64,000 bases of DNA from Natronomonas salina (GTDB lineage: Archaea > Halobacteriota > Halobacteria > Halobacteriales > Haloarculaceae). The notes under the pieces were generated by a model. That model saw nothing but the letters and a program-made list of their open reading frames with translations, did no database searches and was not told the origin of the DNA. Position numbers and translations under genes: made by a program. The DNA is taken from the NCBI RefSeq assembly GCF_013391105.1, contig NZ_CP058335.1:2046001-2110000 (forward strand). The letters are read 5' to 3'. The stretch's first letter is position 1; every line of letters starts with the position of its first letter. Positions 16,508 through 25,450 of this stretch are shown one piece after another.

Positions 16508-17631
16508 GCGGCTTCGTCTTCTCCGAGAAACCCATCGGCATCGACCGCGGCGAGGACGTCTACCTCTACGCGAAGAACGGCACGGAGTACCTGGACTTCG
16601 GCGCGAGCTACGCCTGCGCCCCGGTCGGTCACTGCCACCCCGAGGTCGTCGAGGCGACGACCGAGCAGGTCGAGCGCCTGATGTACGTCCAGGCGTCGTA
16701 CCCCAACGCCGCGCGGACGGCGCTGTACGACCAGCTCGCCGACCTCGCGCCGGGCGATATCGACAACGTCTGGCTCTGTAACTCCGGTACCGAGGCCAAC
16801 GAGGCCGCGCTGAAGTTCTCGCGGCACGCCACCGGCCGCTCGAAGATCGTCGCGACGATGCAGGGGTTCCACGGCCGGACGATGGGCTCGCTGGCGACGA
16901 CCTGGAAGCAGAAGTACAAGGACGGGTTCGGCCCGCTGGCCGGCGACGTGGAGTTCGTCCCGTACGGCGACGCCGACGAGATGCGCGAGGCCGTCGACGA
17001 GGAGACCGCGGCGGTCGTCCTCGAACCGGTGCAGGGCGAGGGCGGCGTCAACCCCGCCTCCTCGGCGTACCTCCAGGCCGTCCGCGAGGCCACCGACGAG
17101 GCCGGCGCGGCGATGATCCTCGACGAGATCCAGACCGGCCTCGGCCGGACGGGGTCGCTGTGGGCCGCCGACGCCCACGGCGTCGTTCCGGACGTCCTGA
17201 CGACCGCGAAGGGTCTCGGCAGCGGCCTGCCCATCGGCGCGACGCTCGTGAAGGACTGGATCGCCGAGGACTGCGGCAACCACGGCTCGACGTTCTCCGG
17301 CGGCCCGGTCGCGACGGCCGCCGCCGGCGCGACGCTGGACGTCCTCACCCGCGAGGGGCTGCCGGGCCACGCCGCCGCGATCGGCGAGTACCTCGTCGGC
17401 GAACTCGAGTCCGCGCTCGGCCACGCCGTCCGGGAGGTCCGCGGCGAGGGCCTCATGGTCGGCGTCGAGGTCAAGCGCGGCGCCAACCCCATCCTGCGGG
17501 ACCTCGCGATGGACCACCAGGTCCTCGCGCTGCCCGCGGGCCGCAGCGTCGTGCGCCTGCTGCCGCCGCTGACCGTCGAGCGCGAGCACGTCGACGCGGT
17601 GGTCGACGCCCTGGAGGACGTCATCGCATGA
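16504..17631 (+). CDS. argD: [LysW]-ornithine aminotransferase
   Basis: This class III PLP-dependent aminotransferase turns the LysW-bound semialdehyde into LysW-ornithine. In the 375 residues the PLP-phosphate site NSGTEANEAAL, the Asp-containing ILDEIQTGLGRTG and the Schiff-base lysine in TTAKGLGSGLP are all present. It overlaps argB and argE by four bases each. Confidence 0.96.
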   Translation: MSGFVFSEKPIGIDRGEDVYLYAKNGTEYLDFGASYACAPVGHCHPEVVEATTEQVERLMYVQASYPNAARTALYDQLADLAPGDIDNVWLCNSGTEANEAALKFSRHATGRSKIVATMQGFHGRTMGSLATTWKQKYKDGFGPLAGDVEFVPYGDADEMREAVDEETAAVVLEPVQGEGGVNPASSAYLQAVREATDEAGAAMILDEIQTGLGRTGSLWAADAHGVVPDVLTTAKGLGSGLPIGATLVKDWIAEDCGNHGSTFSGGPVATAAAGATLDVLTREGLPGHAAAIGEYLVGELESALGHAVREVRGEGLMVGVEVKRGANPILRDLAMDHQVLALPAGRSVVRLLPPLTVEREHVDAVVDALEDVIA

Positions 17632-18707
17632 GCGACGCCGACGGAGCCGCCCCGGAGGACGGCGCCGCCGAGGTCGAGGCGGACGAGGAGGCGCGGGAGC
17701 TGCTGGAGACGCTCGTCTCCATCCCCTCGCCGACGCCGGAGGAGCGCGAGTGCGCAGAGGCGCTCGTCGCGTTCTTCGAGGAGCGTGGCCGCGAGGCCCA
17801 CCTCGACGACGTCGGCAACGTCCGCGCGCCGGCCGACGACTCGGTGCTGTACACCTCCCACGTCGACACCGTTCCGGGCGACATCCCGGTCCGGGTCGAG
17901 GAGGGAGAGGACGGCCCCGAGCTGTGGGGCCGCGGCTCCGTCGACGCGAAGGGACCGCTGGCCGCGCTGGCCGTCGCCGCCGTCCGGACCGGCGTCTCGT
18001 TCGTCGGCGTCGTCGGCGAGGAGGTCGACTCCCGCGGCGCCCGCCACCTGATCGAGGACCGCGCGGAGCCCGACGCCGTCGTCAACGGCGAGCCCTCCGG
18101 CTGGGACGGCATCACGCTCGGTTACCGCGGCATCCTGCAGGGCACCTACGTCGCCACCTCCGAGTCCGGCCACACCTCCCGGCCGGAGAACAACGCCATC
18201 CAGGACGCCATCTCGTGGTGGTCGGCCGTCGAGACGAAGTTCGACACCGACGACTACGAGCCCGTCTTCGAGCGCGTGACGCCCAAGCCCGTCAAAATCG
18301 AGGGCGGCGTCAGCGACGACGGCCTCGCCGTGGAGTCGACGCTCGACGTCCAGCTCCGGGTACCCCCGGAGTTCTCGACCGACGAGGTGCGGGAGCGCGC
18401 CGACGCCGAACTCGGGGCCGGCACCGTCAACTGGAAGGACTCGGTCGAGCCGACGATGCAGAGCCCCCGGACCGACGTCGCGCGGGCGTTCCGCGTCGCC
18501 ATCCGGCAGGCCGGCGGCGACCCGCGGCTGCTCCGGAAGACCGGCACCGCCGACATGAACATCTTCGCCGGCGCCTGGGACTGCCCGATGGCGACCTACG
18601 GCCCCGGCGACTCGGACCTCGACCACGCACCGGACGAGCACCTGCCCCTGCGCGAACTCGACCGCGCGGTCGCGGTGCTCGAAGCCGTCGCGGAGGACCT
18701 GCAATGA
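17628..18707 (+). CDS. argE: [LysW]-ornithine hydrolase (M20-like, LysK/ArgE)
   Basis: This zinc peptidase-like enzyme releases ornithine from LysW. In the 359 residues the M20 metal motifs are visible: SHVDTVPGD, the Asp in GRGSVDAKGPLAA and the catalytic GEEVDSRG. The N-terminal 20 residues are an acidic extension. It overlaps argD and argF by ATGA. It is distinct from E. coli ArgE, which acts on acetylornithine. Confidence 0.94.
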   Translation: MSDADGAAPEDGAAEVEADEEARELLETLVSIPSPTPEERECAEALVAFFEERGREAHLDDVGNVRAPADDSVLYTSHVDTVPGDIPVRVEEGEDGPELWGRGSVDAKGPLAALAVAAVRTGVSFVGVVGEEVDSRGARHLIEDRAEPDAVVNGEPSGWDGITLGYRGILQGTYVATSESGHTSRPENNAIQDAISWWSAVETKFDTDDYEPVFERVTPKPVKIEGGVSDDGLAVESTLDVQLRVPPEFSTDEVRERADAELGAGTVNWKDSVEPTMQSPRTDVARAFRVAIRQAGGDPRLLRKTGTADMNIFAGAWDCPMATYGPGDSDLDHAPDEHLPLRELDRAVAVLEAVAEDLQ

Positions 18708-19597
18708 ACTTCCTGAACATCGACGACCTGACGCGCGAACAGCTCTCGGAGGTCATGACCTGCGCGGTCGACCTCAAGGAGAAGCACGCCCGCGGGAAGA
18801 CCGGCGACGCCATGGAGGGCCGGAGCCTCGCGATGATCTTCGAGAAGCCCTCGACGCGGACGCGGGTGTCCTTCGAGACCGGCGCCACCCAGCTCGGCGG
18901 CCACGCCATCTTCCTCGGGCCCGACGACATCCACCTCGGACACGGCGAGCCCGTCAAGGACACCGCCCGCGCGCTGTCGCGGTACGTCGACGTCATCATG
19001 GCCCGCGTGTTCGACCACGCCGACGTCGAGGAGCTCGCCGAGTACGCCGAGGTCCCCGTCGTCAACGGCCTCACCGACGACGCCCACCCCTGCCAGACGC
19101 TCGCCGACCTCCTGACGATCCGCGAGCGCTTCGACGGCTTCGACGCCCGCGTCGCCTGGGTCGGCGACGGCAACAACGTCTGCCAGTCGTTCGTCCTCGG
19201 CGCCGCCATCGTCGGCCTCGACCTCGTCGTCGCCACCCCCGAGGAGTACGACGTCGACGACGAGGTCCTCGAGCGCGCCGAAGCACTAGGCTCCCGGCCC
19301 GAGACCACCACCGACCCCCGGGCCGCCGTCGACGGCGCCGACATCGTCTACACCGACGTCTGGGTCAGCATGGGCCAGGAGTCCGAGCGCGCCGAGAAGC
19401 TCGAGGTCTTCAACGACGGCGACTTCCAGGTCGACGAGGAGCTGCTGGGCGACCGCCTGCTCATGCACTGCCTGCCCGCCCACCGCGGCGAGGAGGTCAC
19501 CGACGCCGTCATCGAGAGCGACAACTCCATCGTCTGGGACCAGGCGGAGAACCGGCTGCACGCCCAGAAGGGCCTGCTGACGTACCTGCTGGACTAG
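18704..19597 (+). CDS. argF: Ornithine carbamoyltransferase
   Basis: ArgF carbamoylates ornithine to citrulline. The 297-residue protein has the carbamoyl-phosphate motif FEKPSTRTRVSFE, DDAHPCQTLADL and the MHCLPAHRGEEV ornithine-loop motif. It is the last gene of the lysW operon, overlaps argE by four bases and feeds ArgG upstream. A T-rich stretch after the stop (around 19603-19613) may end transcription. Confidence 0.97.
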   Translation: MNFLNIDDLTREQLSEVMTCAVDLKEKHARGKTGDAMEGRSLAMIFEKPSTRTRVSFETGATQLGGHAIFLGPDDIHLGHGEPVKDTARALSRYVDVIMARVFDHADVEELAEYAEVPVVNGLTDDAHPCQTLADLLTIRERFDGFDARVAWVGDGNNVCQSFVLGAAIVGLDLVVATPEEYDVDDEVLERAEALGSRPETTTDPRAAVDGADIVYTDVWVSMGQESERAEKLEVFNDGDFQVDEELLGDRLLMHCLPAHRGEEVTDAVIESDNSIVWDQAENRLHAQKGLLTYLLD

Positions 19598-19688
19598 GAG
19601 AATTTCTTCCCGTATTCGAGTCCACTCCAGTAGCACGACCTCGGGCGCCCTCGGCGCGCTCACGCGAGGACCTATCGAAACGGCCGAG

Positions 19689-20267
19689 CTACTCGAAGAA
19701 GGCGAGCCCGTGCAGCCGGGAGTCCTCGGTCAGTTCGGGGTGGAACGACGTCCCCAGCACGTTCCCTTGCTGCACGGCCACGGGACGCCCGTCCACGGAG
19801 GCCAGCACCTCGACGTCGCCGCCGACCTCGTCGATCACGGGAGCGCGGATGAAGACGGCGGGGAACGGCTCGTCGAGGCCCGTGATATCCAGGTGGGCCT
19901 CGAAGCTGTCCTTCTGGCGGCCGAATGCGTTGCGGTCGACCGAGACGTCGAGGACGTCCAGCGTCGCGACGCGGTCGTCCTTGGCGTCGCGGCTGGCGAC
20001 GATGAGGCCGGCGCAGGTCGCGAGCAGGGGGTCGCCGTCGGCGACGTGGGCGCGGATCTCCTCGTCGATCCCCTCGTCACGGAGGAGGCGGGAGATGGTC
20101 GTCGACTCCCCGCCCGGCATCAGCAGGAGGTCGCAGTCGGGGACGGAGCCGGCGGTGCGGATCTCCTCGACTTCGACGGACTCGCCGTGGCGGTCGGCGG
20201 CCCGGCGGATGGCGGCGGCGTGTTCGGCGACGTCGCCCTGGACGGCGATGACGCCCGCGCGGAGCAT
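19689..20267 (-). CDS. pdxT: Glutaminase subunit of pyridoxal 5'-phosphate synthase
   Basis: PdxT hydrolyses glutamine and passes ammonia to PdxS for vitamin B6 synthesis. In 192 residues it shows LLMPGGESTTI, the catalytic Cys in ATCAGLIV, and the His-Glu pair in SFHPELTED. The start at 20267 (MLRAGVIAVQGD) is the standard family start, although the frame stays open far upstream. pdxS is not in the window. Confidence 0.95.
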   Translation of the reverse strand: MLRAGVIAVQGDVAEHAAAIRRAADRHGESVEVEEIRTAGSVPDCDLLLMPGGESTTISRLLRDEGIDEEIRAHVADGDPLLATCAGLIVASRDAKDDRVATLDVLDVSVDRNAFGRQKDSFEAHLDITGLDEPFPAVFIRAPVIDEVGGDVEVLASVDGRPVAVQQGNVLGTSFHPELTEDSRLHGLAFFE

Positions 20268-20320
20268 ACCCGCTTTTGTCGACACGAGGGGAAAAACTGC
20301 TCGAAAGCGGCGGGGGACCG

Positions 20321-21286
20321 CTACCGCTCGGGCTCGATGTAGATGGTCTTCACGCGGCCGTCGCGCTCGCGCAGGTCGGCTTCGATGGCCCCGATGGCCT
20401 CGTCGACGGCGGCGGTGTCCAGACCCGGATCGAAGCTCACGTCGGCGGTCACGAGGAGCTGCTGGGCGCCGACGAACATGGTCCGGAAGTCGTCGACGCG
20501 GACGACCGCATCGTTGGACTCGACGGCCGCCCGGAGCTCGCCCTCGACCGACTCGTGGAGGCTCTCGCCGAGGATGAGTCGCTTGTTCTCGACGGCGAGC
20601 AGCACCGCGAAGCACATCAGCAGCACGCCGATGACGATGGCGCCGAGGGCGTCGAAGACGGGGTTGCCGGTGACGCGGTAGGCGGTGATGCCGACCAGGG
20701 CGACGACGAGGCCGACCAGCGCGACGGTGTCCTCGGTGAAGGCGGTGAGCGTCGTGATGTCGCTGGTGCGGTCGAACGTCTCGCGGTAGCCCGACCAGCC
20801 GTACTCCTGCATCTGCCGCTTGAGCTCGGCGCGGGCCTTCACGAACGCCCACGTCTCGAAGACGATGGCGCCGAGCAGGATGACCACCGAGATCCAGAAG
20901 GGGTCGACCGGCGTGGGGATGTCGACGGTGAACCCGAGGAACTCGGCGGCGCCGGCTTCGGGTTCGTGGCCGCCGGCCTGCAGCTCGTGGTAGCCGTGCT
21001 TGAGGCTCTCCCAGCCGGCGATGCCGAACAGCAGCACCGACACCAGGAACGCGTAGAAGAACTGCGCCTTCCCGTAGCCGAAGGGGTGGGCCTGCGTCGC
21101 CTCCTGGCCGCTGTACTTGATGCCGACGAGCAGCAGCACCTGGTTGCCCGTATCTGAGATCGAGTGATACGTCTCGGCCAGCATCGACGGGCTCCCGGTC
21201 AGCAGGAACCCGACGAACTTCAGGACGGCGATGCCGCCGTTGGCGAACATCGCCGCGAGGACGACGCCGGTACTGCCACCTGCCAT
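20321..21286 (-). CDS. Cation diffusion facilitator (CDF/ZnT) transporter
   Basis: This 321-residue transporter exports divalent metals such as zinc. There are about six membrane spans. The metal site of helix 2 is seen in YHSISDTGNQ (HxxxD), and helix 5 has TEDTVALVG in place of the usual His/Asp pair, a pattern also found in ZnT9-like members. The cytoplasmic C-terminal domain is an alpha/beta fold with VRVDDFRTMFVG. The ATG at 21286 is chosen over an upstream ATG because it directly precedes the first helix. Confidence 0.88.
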   Translation of the reverse strand: MAGGSTGVVLAAMFANGGIAVLKFVGFLLTGSPSMLAETYHSISDTGNQVLLLVGIKYSGQEATQAHPFGYGKAQFFYAFLVSVLLFGIAGWESLKHGYHELQAGGHEPEAGAAEFLGFTVDIPTPVDPFWISVVILLGAIVFETWAFVKARAELKRQMQEYGWSGYRETFDRTSDITTLTAFTEDTVALVGLVVALVGITAYRVTGNPVFDALGAIVIGVLLMCFAVLLAVENKRLILGESLHESVEGELRAAVESNDAVVRVDDFRTMFVGAQQLLVTADVSFDPGLDTAAVDEAIGAIEADLRERDGRVKTIYIEPER

Positions 21287-21372
21287 GTAACCACCGTCCC
21301 ACGGCAGCCACAAAGCCGTTGCTCCGTCGCCGGAAGCGGTGGCGTAATGGCGGGGGGCGCCGAACCGCCGCC

Positions 21373-21894
21373 ATGCTCGCCGTCCTCTCGGACACGCACG
21401 GTCGCGACGGCCCGCGCCTCGAGGGGCGGACCGCGGCGGCCGTCGACGAGGCCGACCTCGTGATCCACGCCGGCGACTTCATGTCCGTCGACGTCCTCGA
21501 GGCCTTCGAGGCCCGCTGCGACCTCCGCGCCGTCCACGGCAACAACGACCCGCCGGCCGTCCGCGACCGCGTCCCCGCGGAGCGACTCGTCGAGTGGGCC
21601 GGCCTCCGGATCGCCGTCGCCCACGGCCACGACCACAGCGAGACCGCCCTGGCGATGCTGGGTCGACAGTCCAGCGCCGACCTCGTGGTGTTCGGCCATT
21701 CCCACGACCCCGGATACACAGACGGACCCGTCCCGATGCTGAACCCCGGCAGCCACGCCGACCCGCGGTGGAACCGCCCGGGGCACGCGGAACTGGAGTG
21801 GGACGACGACGGCCTCGCCCGCGGCCGCCTCGTCGAACCCGACGGCGAGGTGTTCGACCGCTTCACCGTCGCGAAGCGGTCTCCGGAGGGATGA
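21373..21894 (+). CDS. Metallophosphoesterase (YfcE/MJ0936-like)
   Basis: This is a 173-residue calcineurin-like phosphodiesterase with all five metal motifs in order: LSDTHGR, HAGDF, HGNNDP, HGHD and FGHSHDPG. Relatives hydrolyse phosphodiesters such as bis-pNPP in vitro; the natural substrate is unknown. The start is ATG at 21373. Confidence 0.9.
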   Translation: MLAVLSDTHGRDGPRLEGRTAAAVDEADLVIHAGDFMSVDVLEAFEARCDLRAVHGNNDPPAVRDRVPAERLVEWAGLRIAVAHGHDHSETALAMLGRQSSADLVVFGHSHDPGYTDGPVPMLNPGSHADPRWNRPGHAELEWDDDGLARGRLVEPDGEVFDRFTVAKRSPEG

Positions 21895-22166
21895 GCGGTC
21901 GCTGCTGAGGTCGAGCGGTCACGTTCCGGACGACGGTGCCACTACTCGAGCGGAGTCGACACCGGAACCGAATGGCAGGGAGGGTCGTGCGCCGAACGCC
22001 GAGAGGGCCGAAGGGGCGGGCACCACATGCCTCGGAGGGCCGAAGCGTTCAGCGCATCCGGGCAGAAGGCCGGGTGTGATAAGGGACCACCGTAAGGTCA
22101 AAACGCCGTTTTACCTACCGGAATCGCGATCCGGAAGAGAGCCGGAAGAGAGCCGGAACGGGCTGC

Positions 22167-23036
22167 TCAGGGCCGGGCGCGCAGGTACGTCATCGCCACG
22201 ACCAGCGTCAGCACGGTCGCGCCGCCGAGGAAGAACGCCAGCCCCGGCGGGAGGCCGGAACCGACGGCGACGTCGAGGAATCCGAGTACGTCCCCAGCGT
22301 CGCCCGTCGGGGTGGGCGTCGGCGTCGCCTCCCGGACGGTCTCCGTGGCGGTCTCCAGCCCGTCGGTCGCGACCCCCCCGCCGTCCGTGGTGTCGGCGCC
22401 GGACTCCGTCGGCGTCGACGCGGCGCCGTCCATCGTCTCCGCGTCCTCCGCGGCGGGCGTTGTGTCGGTCCCCCGGGCGTCGAACGCCCCGGCGTCGCCG
22501 GCGTCGTCGCTGCCCCCGTCCGGAGTCGCCGTCTGCGACGGGGTCGGCGTCGGGGTCGCCGTCCCGCCGGCCGGCGCCGCGTCCTCGCCGCCGCTGCCGA
22601 GGAGTCGCTGCCCGAACACCTGCTGGATGGCGAGCGACCCGAGCGCCAGGGCCGCGAAGCCGCCGAACAGCCGCGAGAGCGCGGCGCGGAGCCCGGAGGC
22701 CCGCTCCTTCTCGCCGGCGAAGATGACCAGCGGGCTGTCGGCGGGGCCGTACACCCGCATCTCGCGGCCCTTCTCGGAGTAGGCGGTGCCGACGACCTCG
22801 ATGGCGCCGGCGTCCTCGAGGTTCTCGAGGTGGTACTGGGCGTTCTGCAGCGACGTGTCGACACGGTCGGCGAGCTCGCCGGGCGGCGCCGGCTCCTCGT
22901 GGAGTTCGGCGAGCAGCTTCCGCGCCGTCGCCGAGGAGAGGGCGGCCATCAGGTCGTCGGCCTCCTCGCTGTCGAGGCCGACGACCCGCGGCTCGCCGTC
23001 CGGGGCGACGTCCGGACTGGAGGGCAGGAGGCTCAT
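22167..23036 (-). CDS. Membrane-anchored ArsR-type winged-helix protein with Thr/Pro stalk
   Basis: The 289-residue protein has an N-terminal winged helix (about residues 30-95: ALSSATARKLLAELHEEP, LADRVDTSLQNAQYHLENL, VVGTAYSEKGREMRVYG), then a membrane span near 112-130. A Thr/Pro/Asp-rich linker of about 110 residues follows, and a second membrane span ends in MTYLRARP. It may carry signals from the surface to the DNA. An AT-rich sequence just upstream of the start (23060-23105) probably holds its promoter. Confidence 0.8.
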   Translation of the reverse strand: MSLLPSSPDVAPDGEPRVVGLDSEEADDLMAALSSATARKLLAELHEEPAPPGELADRVDTSLQNAQYHLENLEDAGAIEVVGTAYSEKGREMRVYGPADSPLVIFAGEKERASGLRAALSRLFGGFAALALGSLAIQQVFGQRLLGSGGEDAAPAGGTATPTPTPSQTATPDGGSDDAGDAGAFDARGTDTTPAAEDAETMDGAASTPTESGADTTDGGGVATDGLETATETVREATPTPTPTGDAGDVLGFLDVAVGSGLPPGLAFFLGGATVLTLVVAMTYLRARP

Positions 23037-23181
23037 TTGCCCCCCGTTTCGAGTCGTCCGGCATGAGTTTTTAGGAATTCAACGGTATAGTCGGTGGAAT
23101 TATCCCCGGCGATCGCCGGCTCACCGGCGAGACCTCTCGGGAGGCCGAAACGATTTTAGAGTGGCGCCGCAATCGGCGGGT

Positions 23182-23379
23182 ATGCTCCCGACGATCGCGT
23201 CGTCGTCGCGCCTCGCCGCCGGAGTGGCGCTGCCGCCCGCGCAGCTGCCCGGCGACGTCGACCCGGTCCTCGTCGGCATCATCGCGGTGCTGCTCATCAT
23301 CGTCTTCATGTTCTTCCTGCTGGTCCGCCGGACTCTCAAGAGCTTCACCCAGGGGATGCGCGAGGGGCGGAAGCGGTAG
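23182..23379 (+). CDS. Small single-span membrane protein
   Basis: This 65-residue protein has one central membrane helix and a basic tail (RRTLKSFTQGMREGRKR). A TTTTAG stretch about 28 bases upstream of the ATG fits a leaderless start. It resembles a small conserved haloarchaeal family of unknown role and is convergent with the threonine aldolase gene. Confidence 0.68.
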   Translation: MLPTIASSSRLAAGVALPPAQLPGDVDPVLVGIIAVLLIIVFMFFLLVRRTLKSFTQGMREGRKR

Positions 23380-23386
23380 GCGGCCC

Positions 23387-24391
23387 CTACAGCGCCTCGA
23401 TCCGCCGGATCGCCGCCTCGACGTCCGCCTCGTCGACGTCCAGGTGGGTGCAGAACCGCACGACCTTCTCGCCGAACGGGACGCCGAGGACGTCCTGCTC
23501 CGCGCAGCGCTCGAGGAACGCCTCCGCCGGCTCGTCGGTCTCGACGAGCACGATGTTCGTCTCCGGCTCGCGGGCGCGCAGGCCGTCGACCGCGTCGAGG
23601 CCCGCCGCCAGCCGCTCGGCGTTGGCGTGGTCGTCGGCGAGGCGCTCGCGGTTCTCCAGGGCGACGAGCCCCGGCGCCGCGACGATCCCAGCCTGCCGCA
23701 TCCCGCCGCCGAGCAGCTTCCTGACGCGGCGGGCCTCGGCGATAAACGCCTCGCTGCCCGCGAGCATCGACCCGACGGGCGCGCCCAGTCCCTTCGAGAG
23801 ACAGCACATCACCGAGTCGACCTCGCGGGCCAGCCGGGCGGCGTCGGTGTCGAGCGCCGCCGCGGCGTTGAACAGCCGCGCGCCGTCGAGGTGGACCGGG
23901 ACGCCGCGCTCGTGGGCGGCCGCGCAGGCGGCGTCGATCCGCTCGGCGGCGATTGCCGTCCCGCCCTTGCTGTTGTGCGTGTTCTCGAGGCAGAGCAGGC
24001 CGATCCCGGGCCGGTGGTCGTCGGCCTCGACGTAGCCCTCGACGACGGCCGCTGGCGTGACGACGCCCCGTTCCCCGCCGTCGACGGTCCGGACCTGCAG
24101 CCCGGAGTGCTGGGCCAGCCCGCCCAACTCCCACTTGTAGACGTGGCTCTCACGCTCGACGAGCGCCTCCTGGCCGTGCTCGGTGTGGACGCGAGCGGCG
24201 ACCTGGTTGCCCATCGTTCCCGACGGCACGAACAGCGCCGCCTCCTTGCCGACGACGTCGGCGAAGGCGGCCTCGAGTTCGTTGACGGTCGGGTCCTCGC
24301 CGTAGACGTCGTCGCCCACCTCGGCGTCGGCCGCCGACTCCCGCATTCCCAGCGACGGCCGCGTCACCGTGTCGCTCCGCAGGTCTATCAT
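23387..24391 (-). CDS. ltaE: Low-specificity L-threonine aldolase
   Basis: This PLP enzyme cleaves threonine to glycine and acetaldehyde. In its 334 residues the N-terminus DLRSDTVTRPS, VPSGTMGNQ and the PLP-lysine motif CLSKGLGAPVGS identify the fold-type I threonine aldolase family. HLDGARLFNA supplies the residues stacking on and binding PLP. Full length; start ATG at 24391. Confidence 0.93.
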   Translation of the reverse strand: MIDLRSDTVTRPSLGMRESAADAEVGDDVYGEDPTVNELEAAFADVVGKEAALFVPSGTMGNQVAARVHTEHGQEALVERESHVYKWELGGLAQHSGLQVRTVDGGERGVVTPAAVVEGYVEADDHRPGIGLLCLENTHNSKGGTAIAAERIDAACAAAHERGVPVHLDGARLFNAAAALDTDAARLAREVDSVMCCLSKGLGAPVGSMLAGSEAFIAEARRVRKLLGGGMRQAGIVAAPGLVALENRERLADDHANAERLAAGLDAVDGLRAREPETNIVLVETDEPAEAFLERCAEQDVLGVPFGEKVVRFCTHLDVDEADVEAAIRRIEAL

Positions 24392-24519
24392 ACCCGTACG
24401 CGGCGCGCCGGCGCCTTAGCGGTGGCGGGTCGACCGACCGAACGAGGTCGGCGGCGACGACCCGCGCGACCCCCGCTTCGGACCAGCGGTTTTTAACCCG
24501 TGACGGGCGAAGTCCCCCC

Positions 24520-24999
24520 ATGGACGTGAAGTCCCGCCACCACCTCCGGTCGGACGAGATCGACGAGCTGGAGGCCAAGCTCGCCGAACAGCTCGGCGTC
24601 GAGCTCGACGGCGACAGCTACGAACGCGTCGAGTTCGACGACGTCGACCGCGAGGTCGTCCTCGTCGACGGCGAACCGCTGGTGGCCTCCTTCGACGGCG
24701 AGCTCTTCCTCACCGTCCGCGGCGCCAACGAGCACCCGCCGGACCGCCACGTCGTCACCGTCGACTCCGGCGCCATCTCCTTCGTCTCCGACGGCGCGAA
24801 CGTGATGCGCCCCGGCATCACCGAGGCCACCGACGACGTCGAACCCGGCGACCTCGTGGTGATCGTCGAGGAGAACCACCGGAAGGCGCTGGCCGTCGGC
24901 CGCGCCGAGGCCAGCGGCGACGACATGGTCGGCGACGAGGGGAAGGTCGTCGACTCCCTCCACCACGTCGGCGACGACCTCTTCGAGTTCCACGTCTAG
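24520..24999 (+). CDS. PUA-domain RNA-binding protein
   Basis: The 159-residue protein has an N-terminal alpha/beta half (KSRHHLRSDEIDELEAKL) and a C-terminal PUA domain (VVTVDSGAISFVSDGANVMRPGI ... VEPGDLVVIVEE). The same layout occurs in archaeal proteins related to MCT-1/Tma20, which act in translation. A TATA-like TTTTTAAC lies about 30 bases upstream of the ATG, so it is likely leaderless. Confidence 0.87.
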   Translation: MDVKSRHHLRSDEIDELEAKLAEQLGVELDGDSYERVEFDDVDREVVLVDGEPLVASFDGELFLTVRGANEHPPDRHVVTVDSGAISFVSDGANVMRPGITEATDDVEPGDLVVIVEENHRKALAVGRAEASGDDMVGDEGKVVDSLHHVGDDLFEFHV

Positions 25000-25123
25000 G
25001 CGTTCTCGACGCGCCTTTTCGCCGGGCGTCTACCGGTCGACCGAGCAACTACCCTTGGACGAGTGCCGTAGTCGATCGGTCCTGTACCCGTTCGACTCGA
25101 AACAGAGGGGGTCTAGCGCCGAC

Positions 25124-25372
25124 TCACACCGTGAAGGAGACGGCCTCCATATCGAGGGACGCGCGCTCGCACCCTTCGTGTCGGGCGACCTGCGGCGGCG
25201 TCTCGGTCGCGACGACGAGCTGGTCGCCGGCCCGGAGGTCGGTTTCGAGTGCGGTGCCGTAGTGGTAGCCCAGTTCGGGGTCCAGCGTCCGGTCGAACTC
25301 CAGGTGGGTGGCGGCGGTGCCGTCCCGGCGGACCGTCGCCGACAGCGCCGCCGCGGATGCGGTCGACGGGAC
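25124..25372 (-). CDS. Small protein lacking an identifiable start codon
   Basis: The reading frame ending at 25124 has protein-like character over about 80 codons (RRDGTAATHLEFDRTLDPEL, then YHYGTALETDLRAGDQLVV and ERASLDMEAVSFTV). A good TATA box for this strand is at about 25420-25430. No ATG or GTG lies in frame downstream of that box. The only nearby ATG (25382) is one frame off, so a frameshift, an assembly error or a rare start codon is needed. The 25372 limit is approximate. Function unknown. Confidence 0.45.
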   Translation of the reverse strand, partial: VPSTASAAALSATVRRDGTAATHLEFDRTLDPELGYHYGTALETDLRAGDQLVVATETPPQVARHEGCERASLDMEAVSFTV

Positions 25373-25450
25373 CGCCGCGCATCGCCGTTCGATCGCCCCT
25401 GCAACCGCGTTCGGCCGGTATTTTATACCCGGTGGCCGTCGGTTCCGGGT

